NCBI RefSeq assembly: GCF_901000735.1
Contig: NC_081543.1
Coordinates: 26,865,515 to 26,929,514, forward strand
Length of the DNA: 64,000 nucleotides
DNA from: Corylus avellana
Taxonomy: Eukaryota; Streptophyta; Magnoliopsida; Fagales; Betulaceae
Reading direction: 5' to 3'
Shown: one piece after another, positions 36,819 to 48,791 of the stretch
Numbering within the stretch: position 1 is the first letter of the stretch
Layout: the number at the start of each line of letters is the position of its first letter
The notes under the pieces: generated by a model
The model's database searches: none
Seen by the model: only the letters and a program-made list of their open reading frames with translations
Told to the model about the DNA's origin: nothing
Position numbers and translations under genes: made by a program

Positions 36819-37651
36819 ATGCAAAAACTCTGTTTCTGTAAGTGAAAAACAGAGTCTCATTTTTTCGCTTACCTGCTGCACTTAGTTTCTCTCTCTGTTG
36901 CAGTATCTCAGAAATACCTTGCCCGAGTACTTTGGGGGCTAGTCTCACTCTTTTTCGCCGGTCAGAAAACATTCGGGTCGTCAGTGGTCCTCGTTGGTCA
37001 GAGGCCACCATTTTTCAACATCACGAGAGCGACCCAGTGGTGGTTGTTTGGTCAGAGGTCACCAATCCACGCCCCAAGGATTTTCCCATTCCGATCCTTG
37101 CTCAGAGGTCCTCCCCGCTCCAACCCGCACTCAACCCGTGCTTATTGGTGTTGCGGCAGCCGGTCCTCCCACTCCCGTCGCACACCCACACCGTAGCCAC
37201 CAACCCACAAGCAGAATTTTTCTTCCATATAATTTTTTTTTGGCCTGCTCCGGTTTGCCCATTCAGATTCACCCAGATTTCATCTCTGCTTGAGCACGTT
37301 CTGTACTCCTTTGTGCGTTCTGTAACAGCACCAAAGAGGAAGGAGATCCCATTTTCAGCTTTTAGGTATTTCTTGCTTTACCTCTTTTCTTTTCCTTCTT
37401 TTTTTAAGTATTTTTTTTTGGTTGGATCAGACCTATCTCATAAGTAGAACCATTTATCCACTTACTTACTAAGCCCAAAACCAGTAGCTTCTTATTTTGT
37501 TTTTTTTTTTTTCCAAGCCCACTTATTATCTATAGAAGCCCACAATCCAATTTGCCTCCCTGTTATACTACATGTAGTTTAGGCTGGTCACACATCACCC
37601 TAAGCTACAAGTAGTTTAGTGTCACACCACCAAAAAAAAAAAAAAAAAATC

Positions 37652-39745
37652 ATGGTTGAAACTACAACTCCCACATCCTCTACAGTGTCTATACCTCCTT
37701 GCCAAGATCCCAATCATCATTTATACCTCCACCATTCCGATCACCCTGGTGTGGTACTAGCATCTCAGTCTCTTAATGGAGACAATTATCAAACTTGGAG
37801 CCGGGCAATCATTATGGCTCTCAGCGCCAAGAACAAGCTCGGATTCATTGACGGGACCATCTCTCCACCAGTAGCCTCCTCCGACGATTTTCCACAATGG
37901 AGTCGTTGCAACAATATGGTAAAATCTTGGTTATTAAATTCCATTTCTAATGACATTTGCACTAGTGTTATTTATTGCAACCTTGCAAGCGACATTTGGT
38001 CGGATCTTAAAGAGCGATTTTCTCAAGTGAATGGTCCTCGCATGTTTCAACTCGAGCAAGATATCAGCACCCTCGTTCAAGGCACTTTGCCTATTGCCAC
38101 ATACTTCACAAAACTCAAAGGGTTATGGGATGAACTATCAGCACTTCAGCCCACCTCCCCTTGCACCTGTGGCGCACTAAAGGAAGGTCTCAAACTACAG
38201 CAATGTCAGCGTACTATCAAATTTCTCATGGGTCTCAATGAGTCATATGCAGCTGTTCGGGGACATATCCTCTTGATAGAACCATTGCCTTCAGTAAGTC
38301 GTGCATATGCCTTGGTCCTTCAAGAGGAACGCCAACGTAGCATTACCATCCCACCCACCATTGAGGGCATTGCCCTGGCTGCAAAAGGCAATCTACCACC
38401 ACGAAGGGACAATCGATCTATTTTTCAGAAGAAGGAAAGACCGAAATGCACTTATTGCGGTCGTGATGGCCACACTACTGAGCGGTGCTACCAACTTAAC
38501 GGATTCCCTCCTACTCGTCGCAAGATTGACTCAGGCTCAGGCTCTAGCCTTAAGCCCCGTGCTCATCAAGTTTCCACTACCAGCAGTTTTCCTTTTACAC
38601 CTGATCAATGCCAACAGCTCCTTGCAATTTTGAATAATGTCACTCCACAACAGTCCATGGCCCACCAAGCAGGTAGTACCGAACCATCTCTCTCAGGTAT
38701 GTCTTCTGTTTTATCTAATAATTCATTATGGATTATTGATAGTGGTGCTACTGATCATATGGTCTGTTCTCCCACTGCCTTGACCCAGTCATATCCTGTC
38801 CATGGTCGTACTGTCCAATTACCTGATGGCTCATATGCTTCCGTAACTCACATTGGATCTGTGACTTTCTCCCCATCACTCATTCTTCATAATGTCCTTT
38901 GTGTTCCTACTTTTCATTTTAACCTAATCTCTGTACGTACACTATGTCGGACATTGCATTGTCTCATTATTTTTTCTTCTGATTTTTGTCTCATCCAGGA
39001 CCTTCGCTCGATGAAGATGATTGGTCTGGGCACTGAGTGGGATGGCCTGTATCACTTCACTAACACGAGACCCTCACGATGTCAGGTGGCAAAGTCAACC
39101 TCACAGCTTTGGCATCGCCGATTAGGTCACCTCTCCAATAAAGTTTTGTCATATCTTTCCAATAATGTATCTGAAATTTGTAGTTCAAATTCAGAACAAT
39201 GTTTTATTTGTCCTCTAGCAAAGCAAACACGTATACCATTTCCAACTAGTCATATTTCTTCTATTGCACCTTTTGCATTAATACATGTTGACATTTGGGG
39301 TGGTTACCGCACATCTTCAATTAATGGGGCACATTATTTTCTGACCATTGTTGATGACTACACCCGATGTACATGGATATATTTGATGCAACATAAATCT
39401 GAGGCTCGTTCTCTTCTCCAATCCTTCATTAACCTTGTCGAGAACCAATTCTCGACTACCATCAAAACTATTCGTAGTGACAATGGCCCTGAATTTATTA
39501 TTCCATCCTTTTATTCTAGCAATGGAATCATCCATCAGACTAGTTGTGTCTCTACTCCCCAACAGAATGGAGTTGTTGAACGCAAGCATCGTCATCTTCT
39601 CAACATGTCCCGAGCCTTACTCTTTCAAGCCCACTTACCCACACGTTTCTGGGGAGATGCTATCCTTACTGCTACCTATTTGATCAATAGAACGCCTACC
39701 CCCTCCTATCTGGAAAATCTCCATATGAGAAGTTACACAACTTGA
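37652..39745 (+). pseudogene. Copia gag-protease-integrase part of a broken polyprotein
   Basis: From the ATG at 37652: a gag region of the UBN2/copia type ([13 protein letters not shown]), a CCHC zinc knuckle ([14 protein letters not shown]), an aspartic protease ([11 protein letters not shown]), the GAG-pre-integrase motif ([10 protein letters not shown]) and the integrase core with acidic residues in [21 protein letters not shown] and [10 protein letters not shown]. The frame is lost at about 39705-39715, just after the integrase, and ends in a stop at 39743-39745. A GTG-led extension upstream is not a credible start. Confidence 0.92.
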
Positions 39746-41910
39746 AACCTCAATACAATCACTTGCGAGTTTTCGGTTGTTTATGCTTTGCTTCCACTCA
39801 TTCACAAAATCCATCAAAATTTGACCCTCGTGCCATACGATGTGTCTTCCTCGGTTATCCTTATGGTCAGAAAGGATACCGTCTATATGATCTTGAACAT
39901 CACAAAACTTTCATATCTCGTGATGTCATTTTTCATGAAGATCATTTTCCTTTTGCCAAAACTCCCACTGAGCAATCTCTACAGGTCTTACCTATCCCTT
40001 TTGACATTCCTGATAATGTCACAAACCCTTTGTCACCTGTTGTTGAAGCTCAAGTTGCCCCTTCCACCATCCAGACTTCCGCTTCTCCTTGTCCAGTCAC
40101 TCGGCGATCCACTCGGTCGACCCAGCCACCTGCATACTTACGTGATTTTCATCTTGCACAGGCTTTACCGTCTCGTCCTACTCAATCGTCTGAATCAGCG
40201 TTGGTGCGTTCGTCAGGTAACCCTTACTCCCTTGATTCCTTTTTATCTTACACATGTCTCTCTAACCACCATCGTGCCTTTACCACTGCTATTTCCCTTG
40301 CACAAGAGCCAAAGTCCTTTTTGCAGGCCATGCAAGATTCCAAATGGCGTGATGCTATGCGTGCTGAGGTGGATGCTCTTGAGTCGACTCAGACATGGAC
40401 TCTAACTCCTCTTCCACTCGGAAAGAAACCCATTGGCTGCAAATGGGTTTACAAAATCAAATATTACCCAGATGGTTCAGTGGAACGGTATAAAGCTCGC
40501 TTAGTGGCTAAAGGTTACAACCAACAAGCAGGCCTTGATTATACAGAGACCTTTGCTCCTGTCGCTAAGATGATAACTGTTCGCTCTCTCCTTGCACTTG
40601 CTGCCTCATGCGGATGGCACTTGCATCAACTTGATGTAAACAATGCCTTCCTTCATGGTGACCTTCACGAAGAAGTCTACATGCACCTTCCTCCTGGTTT
40701 CGGACGAAAGGGGGAGACTAGAGTTTGCAAACTCAATAAATCTTTGTATGGGCTTAAACAAGCGTCAAGACAATGGTATGCAAAACTCTCTTCCACTCTC
40801 ATTAATGCAGGATATAAACAATCCAAGGCCGACTACTCACTATTCGTCCGATCCCACGAAGGTAACTTCACAGCTATTCTCGTATATGTAGATGATATTA
40901 TATTGGCAGGCAATAACTTGGAGCAGATTCAAAAGCTTAAGAAACATTTGGGGGACCATTTCAAACTCAAAGATTTGGGCAACCTAAAGTATTTTTTGGG
41001 TATCGAAGTGGCTCGTTCAAAGAAAGGCATCTTTCTATCACAAAGAAAGTATGCTCTTGAAATACTTGAAGACACAGGCTTCCTCGGTGCTAAACCCAGC
41101 ACTTTTCCCATGGAGCAAAATCTGGCACTCAGTAAACATGATGGAGACCTCATTGCGAATCCCTCGTCATATCGTCGACTAGTTGGTAAGTTGATTTATT
41201 TAACGATTACCAGACCAGATTTGGCATATGCAGTGCAGGTGTTGAGTCAGTTTATGGACAAGCCACGAACATCTCATTTAGATGCAGCACATAGAGTATT
41301 ACGCTACATCAAGCAGTCTCCAGGACAAGGAATTCTCTTATCGGCCACAAGCAACATTCAATTGCATGCATTCTGTGATGCAGATTGGGCACGATGTAGA
41401 GACACTCGACGTTCAGTCACTGGATATTGTATACTTCTTGGAAGCTCACCAATATCTTGGAAAACAAAGAAGCAGACAACAGTATCCCGTTCTTCAGCTG
41501 AGGCAGAATACAGAGCTATGGCTTCAACCTGCTGTGAAATTACCTGGTTAAAACAATTGTTGGCAGACCTCTATATCCCACATCCACAACAAGCAAAATT
41601 GTATTGCGACAACAAGGCGGCCATCCACATCGCCTCGAATCCCGTCTTTCATGAAAGAACAAAACATATAGAAATTGATTGTCACCTCATTCGGGAAAAG
41701 TTGCAGGATGGCATAATTCAGACTTTTCACATACCTACCACTCAACAACCCGCTGATCTATTTACTAAGGCTTTGGGTTCAAAACCATTCAATCACCTAC
41801 TTGACAAGTTGGGTGTTATGAATATCCACTCCAACTTGAGGGGGAGTGTTGAAGAAGGAAATATCAGCAACGGTCATAAATTAAATGAGAAAATAAATCC
41901 ACAACGTTAA
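39712..41910 (+). pseudogene. Copia reverse transcriptase-RNase H part, in a different frame
   Basis: Continues the polyprotein in another frame from about 39712. RT motifs: KWVYKIKY, RLVAKGY, QLDVNNAFLHGDL and the catalytic YVDDIILAG. RNase H motifs: DADWA, SSAEAEYRA and CDNKAAI, with HIEIDCH following. The frame runs 64 nt into the 3' LTR before stopping at 41910, as is common for copia elements. No stops occur within it. The break from the upstream part looks like a simple indel, with no obvious slippery site. Confidence 0.92.
41835..41846 (+). other. Copia polypurine tract
   Basis: TTGAGGGGGAG directly before the 3' LTR, primer for plus-strand DNA synthesis. Confidence 0.8.
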
Positions 41911-42064
41911 CATCCCATCTACGTGAATGATTTCCTTGTATAGAAGATCACAACATCAATTCTCAATGGCTATGTAAACCAAAATTTCTGTACAAATACA
42001 TGTTCATGTAATTCGATTATCATCAAGTAAATATACAAGTATTTTCTTCTATTGGATTTTTTCA
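41847..42064 (+). repeat. Copia 3' LTR
   Basis: 218 bp, same length as the 5' LTR. The differences noted are CAACGG versus CAATGG and TGTATAAA versus TGTACAAA; the latter alters the TATA-like box. Confidence 0.95.
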
Positions 42065-45000
42065 GTGTTGAATATTAACTAAATAATTAAATCAACTATT
42101 TTCCATAAGCTTGAATTTTTAAACTTTTAAAATAACTGGTGATTTACTAGTTTTCACATCCTATATACCCGCAAAAAGCCCATGAGATGTTGTTCAGGAT
42201 CGTTGAGATCAGGGACGGAACCAATAAATTTTATTGGAGTGGGCCAGCCATTTTTTTAAATTTTTTTAAATTTTTTTTTTTATTTTCAGTTCTTTAGAAT
42301 TTTTTTATTTAAAAAAAAATATTTTTGTTATTTTTTATGAACTAAAGACATTGTAAAGGCCAAAAAAATGGGCAATAAAATTGAATGATATCAAATGATA
42401 CAAACTTTGAGTAGAACTTACGCTGAAAAAATTGGCTTATAAAGAAAGGGTGTTGAAAAGCTTATATACACATTGATAATATTAGATTTAAATTATGTAG
42501 GGCACAATGTTTGTATCATATTGAGCCTCATTTGTTGATGGGAAAGTTTGTGTAAATTCATAATTTTCTATCAATTTAAGCTTTTGAGAACGACGTTATC
42601 TTGTCATTCTCCTCACATCTCAATTAAATATTATACTGTGTTGAGCTTCACTTATTAGGAGATAGTGTTGAATATTAACTAAGTAATTAAATCTACTATT
42701 TTCCATAAGCTTGAATTTTTAAACTTTTAAAATAACTGGTGATTTACTAGTTGTCACATCCTATATACCCGCAAAAAGCCCATGAGATGTTGTTCAGGAT
42801 CGTTGAGATCAGGGACGGAACCAAGAAATTTTCTGGGAGTGGGCCAGCCATTTTTTTTTTTTCGGTTCTTTAGAATTTTTTTATTAAAAAAAATATATTT
42901 TAGTTATTTTTTATGAACTAAAGACATTGTAAAGGCCAAAAAAATGGGCATTAAAATTAAATGCTATCAAATGATACAAACTTTGAGTAGAACTTACGCT
43001 TAAAAAATTGGCTTATAAAGAAAGGGTGTTGAAAAGCTTATATACACATTGTTAATATTAGATTTAAATTATGTGGGGCACAATGATTGTAACATATTGG
43101 GCCTCATTTGTTGATAGGAGAGTTTGTGTAAATTCATCATTTTCTATCAATTTAAGCTTTTGAGAACGACGTTATCTTGTCATTCTCCTCACATCTCAAT
43201 TAGATATTATACTGTGTTGAGCTTCACTTATTAAGATATAGTGTTGAATATTAACTAAATAATTAAATCAACTATTTTCCATAAGCTTGAATTTTTAAAC
43301 TTTTAAAATAACTGGTGATTTACTAGTTGTCACAACCTATATACCCGCAAAAAGCCCATGAGATGTTGTTCAGGATCGTTGAGATCAGGGACGGAACCAA
43401 TAAATTTTATTGGAATGGGCCAGCCATTTTTTTTAATTTTTTTTTAATTTTTTTTTTATTTTCAGTTCTTTAGAATTTTTTTATTAAAAAAAAAATATTT
43501 TTGTTATTTTTTATGAACTAAAGACATTGTAAAGGCCAAAAAAATGGGCATTAAAATTGAATGATATCAAATGATACAAACTTTGAGTAGAACTTACGCT
43601 GAAAAAATTGGCTTATAAAGAAAGGGTGTTGAAAAGCTTATATACACATTGTTAATATTAGATTTAAATTATGTAGGGCACAATGTTTTTATCATATTTG
43701 GCCTCATTTGTTGATAGGAGAGTTTGTGTAAATTCATCATTTTCTATCAATTTAAGCTTTTGAGAACGACGTTATCTTGTCATTCTCCTCACATCTCAAT
43801 TAAATATTATACTGTGTTGAGCTTCACTTATTAAGAGATAGTGTTGAATATTAACTAAATAATTAAATCCACTATTTTTCATAAGCTTGAATTTTTAAAC
43901 TTTTAAAATAACGGGTGATTTACTAGTTGTCACATCCTATATACCCGCAAAAAGCCCATGAGATGTTGTTCAGGATCGTTGAGATCAGGGACGGAACCAA
44001 GAAATTTTATGGGAGTGGGCCAGCCATTTATTTTTTATTTTTCGGTTCTTTAGAATTTTTTTATTAAAAAAAAAATATTTTTGTTATTTTTTATGAACTA
44101 AAGACATTGTAAAGGCCAAAAAAATGGGCATTAAAATTAAATGCTATCAAATGATACAAACTTTGAGTAGAACTTACGCTTAAAAAATTGGCTTATAAAG
44201 AAAGGGTGCTGAAAAGCTTATATACACATTGTTAATATTAGATTTAAATTATGTAGGGCACAATGATTGTAACATATTGGACCTCATTTGTTGATAGGAG
44301 AGTTTGTGTAAATTCATCATTTTCTATCAATTTAAGCTTTTGAGAACGACGTTATCTTGTCATTCTCCTCACATCTCAATTAAATATTATACTGTGTTGA
44401 GCTTCACTTATTAAGAGATAGTGTTGAATATTAACTAAATAATTAAATCAACTATTTTTCATAAGCTTGAATTTTTAAACTTTTAAAATAACTGGTGATT
44501 TACTAGTTGTCACATCCTATATACCCGCAAAAAGCCCATGAGATGTTGTTCAGGATCGTTGAGATCAGGGACGGAACCAAGAAATTTTATGGGAGTGGGC
44601 CAGCCATTTATTTTTTATTTTTCGGTTCTTTAGAATTTTTTTATTAAAAAAAAAATATTTTTGTTATTTTTTATGAACTAAAGACATTGTAAAGGCCAAA
44701 AAAATGGGCATTAAAATTAAATGCTATCAAATGATACAAACTTTGAGTAGAACTTACGCTTAAAAAATTGGCTTATAAAGAAAGGGTGCTGAAAAGCTTA
44801 TATACACATTGTTAATATTAGATTTAAATTATGTAGGGCACAATGATTGTAACATATTGGGCCTCATTTGTTGATAGGAGAGTTTGTGTAAATTCATCAT
44901 TTTCTATCAATTTAAGCTTTTGAGAACGACGTTATCTTGTCATTCTCCTCACATCTCAATTAAATATTATACTGTGTTGAGCTTCACTTATTAAGAGATA

Positions 45001-47130
45001 GTGTTGAATATTAACTAAATAATTAAATCAACTATTTTCCATAAGCTTGAATTTTTAAACTTTTAAAATAACTGGTGATTTACTAGTTGTCACATCCTAT
45101 ATACCCGCAAAAAGCCCATGAGATGTTGTTCAGGATCGTTGAGATCAGGGACGGAACCAAGAAATTTTATGGGAGTGGGCCAGCCATTTATTTTTTATTT
45201 TTTATTTTTCGGTTCTTTAGAATTTTTTTATTAAAAAAAAAATATTTTTGTTATTTTTTATGAACTAAAGACATTGTAAAGGCCAAAAAAATGGGCATTA
45301 AAATTAAATGCTATCAAATGATACAAACTTTGAGTAGAACTTACGCTTAAAAAATTGGCTTATAAAGAAAGGGTGTTGAAAAGCTTATATACACATTGTT
45401 AATATTAGATTTAAGTTATGTAGGGCACAATGATTGTAACATATTGGGCCTCATTTGTTGATAGGAGAGTTTGTGTAAATTCATCATTTTCTATCAATTT
45501 AAGCTTTTGAGAACGACGTTATCTTGTCATTCCCCTCACATCTCAATTAAATATTATACTGTGTTGAGCTTCACTTATTAAGAGATAGTGTTGAATATTA
45601 ACTAAATAATTAAATCAACTATTTTCCATAAGCTTGAATTTTTAAACTTTTAAAATAACTGGTGATTTACTAGTTGTCACATCCTATATACCCGCAAAAA
45701 GCCCATGAGATGTTGTTCAGGATCGTTGAGATCAGGGACGGAACCAAGAAATTTTATGGGAGTGGGCCAGCCATTTATTTTTTATTTTTTATTTTTCGGT
45801 TCTTTAGAATTTTTTTATTAAAAAAAAAATATTTTTGTTATTTTTTATGAACTAAAGACATTGTAAAGGCCAAAAAAATGGGCATTAAAATTAAATGCTA
45901 TCAAATGATACAAACTTTGAGTAGAACTTACGCTTAAAAAATTGGCTTATAAAGAAAGGGTGTTGAAAAGCTTATATACACATTGTTAATATTAGATTTA
46001 AATTATGTAGGGCACAATGATTGTAACATATTGGGCCTCATTTGTTGATAGGAGAGTTTGTGTAAATTCATCCTTTTCTATCAATTTAAGCTTTTGAGAA
46101 CGACGTTATCTTGTCATTCTCCTTACATCTCAATTAAATATTATACTGTGTTGAGCTTCACCTATTAAGAGATAGTGTTGAATATTAACTAAATAATTAA
46201 ATCAACTATTTTCCATAAGCTTGAATTTTTAAACTTTTAAAATAACTGGTGATTTACTAGTTGTCACATCCTATATACCCGCAAAAAGCCCATGAGATGT
46301 TGTTCAGGATCGTTGAGATCAGGGACGGAACCAAGAAATTTTATGGGAGTGGGCCAGCCATTTATTTTTTATTTTTTATTTTTCGGTTCTTTAGAATTTT
46401 TTTATTAAAAAAAAATTTTTTTTTGTTATTTCTTATGAACTAAAGACATTGTAAATGCCAAAAAAATGGGCATTAAAATTAAGAATATGGTCAAAAAATT
46501 TAAAAATAGGGCCAATTTTTTTTTGGGAGGCCATGAATATTGATATTTTTTAGTAATTATCTTCACACTTGTTGACAATTTGAGCCATGATCAACAGATT
46601 GTAACATATTGGGCCTCATTTGTTGATGGGAGAGTTTGTATAAAGTCATCATTTTCTATCAACTTAAGCTTTTGAGAATGACGTTATCTTCGTCATTCTC
46701 CTCTCATCTCAATTAAATATTATACCGCGTTTAGCTTCACTTATTAATAGATAATGTTGAATATTAACTAAATAATTAAATAATCTATTTTCTATAAGCT
46801 TAAACTTTTAAACTTTTAAAATAACTGGTGATTCAATAGTTGTCACATCTTATATTCCCGCAAAAAGCCTATGAGATGTTGTTCAGGGGATCGTTGAGAT
46901 CAGGGACGGAACCAAGAAATTTTACGGGAGTAGGCCATCCATTTTTTTTATATATATATATATATTTTTTTCGGTTCTTTAGAATTTTTTTTATTAAAAA
47001 AAAATATATTTTTGTTGTTTTTTTATGAACCAAAGATACCGAAAGGGCCAAAAAAGTGGGCATTAAAATTAAGAATATGGCCAAAAAATTTAAAAATAGG
47101 GCCAAATTTTTTTTTTGGGGTGGGGGGATG
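42065..47130 (+). repeat. 580-bp tandem array, main block (about 8-9 units)
   Basis: The landmark GAGAACGACGTTATC recurs at 42586, 43162, 43762, 44342, 44922, 45509 and 46096, with a diverged form at 46674. Periods are 576, 600, 580, 580, 587, 587 and 578. Much of the length variation lies in the TTTATTTTTTATTTTTCGG segment. Units from 43980 to 46450 are most alike. The last two units are degenerate and end in GGCCAAAAAATTTAAAAATA repeats. Small frames inside the units are not conserved as proteins. Confidence 0.95.
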
Positions 47131-47520
47131 GCCTAAGCGGGTTCCCCCTCCATCATTGGGTTGATACGATACAATTTAGTAAAAAACAACTAAAAAAAAG
47201 AAAAAATAGTTTAAAAAAAAATTACGTGATTTGACAATGTGTTTACCTTCATAAAATTAAGTGGGTAATTTTTTAATATATCAACAAAGAATATGATATA
47301 TATACATATGTCATAGTACTTACATAATTTAGAATATGATTCACCGTCTTTAAAAGATGCAAACTTACTCAATATTCTATTCCTCGTTCCAAACAATTTA
47401 TCCACATTCTTACCCTGATTATCTTATACGAATAATTCATTTTTATTTAATATTTATGCAATAGACTTGGGCTTGGAAATGACAAACAACACGTCAGCAA
47501 TGAAGACAATAATGGGCCGG
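47131..47520. other. Intergenic, nothing recognised
   Basis: AT-rich, no gene or repeat identified. Confidence 0.45.
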
Positions 47521-47599
47521 AAATTGAGCCTTGGGCTCTGTCCTTTCTTGTTTTTTTTCAAAAAGTCATTTCTTAAGCAGAAACAAGGCCTCGCTCTCT

Positions 47600-48030
47600 T
47601 ATCTATTATCTATGGATCTTGCACGATCTTCTTAGAGTATTAAATCAATAAAAGGATTTTTGGAGGAACCAGGTTAACTGGCCCAAGGCCTCCCCGTCCA
47701 AGTCGCCTTCTCCCCCTCCCCGCCGGTCAATTTCTCTCCGTTTGGGTTACCTTCTCCCTCTCTCAGCCGGTTACTTTCTTCCTCTCTCGGACGGTCACCT
47801 TATATGCCTGTAAATAAGGCTTACAGTACACAAATCTCGACCTACCCTACCTACACTATCAATAATATTTTCTCCTCACCACATAGCTCTCCATCACATG
47901 CCATATTGACTTGGGCGTCAGAGTCCCTCTACCCCTTTGGGGCTGGCGGGAGCTTCTGACGCTTTTTTCCTCATTAGCAGGCAGTTCTCCTCCCTTGAAA
48001 GACGGCTTGGTGCTGGTTATTCTTGACATC
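47600..48030 (+). mobile_element. Gypsy-type LTR remnant
   Basis: TTGACTTGGGCGTCAGAGTC, the GGCTGGCGGGAGCTTCTGACG segment and a terminal TTGACATCAACA resemble the 3' part of plant Ty3/gypsy or TRIM-type LTRs. There is no internal region nearby, so it would be a solo or truncated LTR. The start is uncertain. Confidence 0.4.
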
Positions 48031-48175
48031 AACAATTTTGATTATGAATTTGAAACTTTTTAAAAAACCTTTTCAAAGAAAAATCATTTAGAGGCCGACC
48101 ATCACATAATTTGTTAATTCTATTAATTTAATTAAATGTAGAATATTTAGCAATCGCATGTCATAAAAATAAATA

Positions 48176-48591
48176 GGGGTAATTTCACTTTAGACCTTTG
48201 AATTACCACGCGATTTGAGAAATCCCTCAAAACTTTAAAACCTCTCAATTTTGACCATTGAACTTTTAATTACAATTAATTTGAATCATTCCATCAGATT
48301 TTAAACTGTAAAAGTGAGACAATAACGTTTGTACCCTCGAATTTTTTATAAAATTTCAAATTTACCCTTAATTCCAAATTAAAAAAATTAATTTTAATTT
48401 TTTTTATTAAAAAAATCAAGGATATTTTGATTATTTTAGGGGTAAATAAGGAAAATTAATGGCTAAATCTGATTGAGGAGTTCAAATTAACTGCAATTGA
48501 AAGTTCAAGGGTTCAAATTGAGAAGTTTTGAAGTTAGAAAAGCCTTTTCAAATCGGATGATAATTCTATAATTTAAAAGTGAAATTACCCC
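48176..48591. mobile_element. 416-bp Mutator-type MITE with 9-bp target duplication
   Basis: Ends GGGGTAATTTCACTTT and AAAGTGAAATTACCCC. The flanking repeat AAATAAATA is at 48167-48175 and 48592-48600. Subterminal parts also pair (CTCAATTTTGACCATTGAAC with GTTCAAGGGTTCAAATTGAG). It sits about 200 bp upstream of the PPR start. Confidence 0.88.
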
Positions 48592-48776
48592 AAATAAATA
48601 TTAATTTAATAAATTTCCGCCCACCCGGATGAAAGGAAAATCAGTTTATTTATCCTCGCCAAAACGTACAAAATTTCGCGCCTTCAAGCCTTCTTTCGCT
48701 TTCTGTTTGTAAATTTTCCCACAACCCCAACACCCCCAACGCCCCCGTCGCTCTCGCAGAAGCAAAAGCCACTCCC

Positions 48777-48791
48777 ATGCACCATGCATGA
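48777..48791 (+). promoter_or_regulatory. Four-codon uORF whose stop overlaps the PPR ATG
   Basis: ATG CAC CAT GCA TGA ends inside the main start codon context (ATGA overlap at 48788-48791). A further ATG at 48784 opens a 75-codon frame in the third phase. The three ATGs within 14 nt cover all three frames. An effect on translation is inference. Confidence 0.5.

Larger units (their letters stand above)
36589..42064 (+). mobile_element. Ty1/copia LTR retrotransposon, 5476 bp, nested in the array
   Basis: Both LTRs are 218 bp with TG...CA ends. GTGTT flanks the element on both sides (36584-36588 and 42065-42069). A primer-binding site, gag, protease, integrase, reverse transcriptase, RNase H and a polypurine tract follow in copia order. 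The two LTRs differ at only two positions I can find, so the insertion is young. The polyprotein is broken by a frameshift, so this copy is probably not autonomous. Confidence 0.97.

Noticed and set aside
37619..37651. GTG-initiated N-terminal extension of the copia gag
   Set aside because: Plants rarely start at GTG, the extension is a lysine run over an A-tract, and a normal ATG follows at 37652.
39700..39750. Programmed ribosomal frameshift in the copia element
   Set aside because: No slippery site or downstream structure seen, and copia elements normally use a single frame.
46261..47028. Conserved small frames starting MSHPIYPQKAHEML in array units
   Set aside because: They differ by frameshifts between units, read into poly-T stretches and use a non-ATG start in places.
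32996..47130. CRISPR-like or centromeric satellite array
   Set aside because: There is no short-repeat and spacer layout, and the host is a plant. The period of about 580 bp and low copy number give no reason to call it centromeric.
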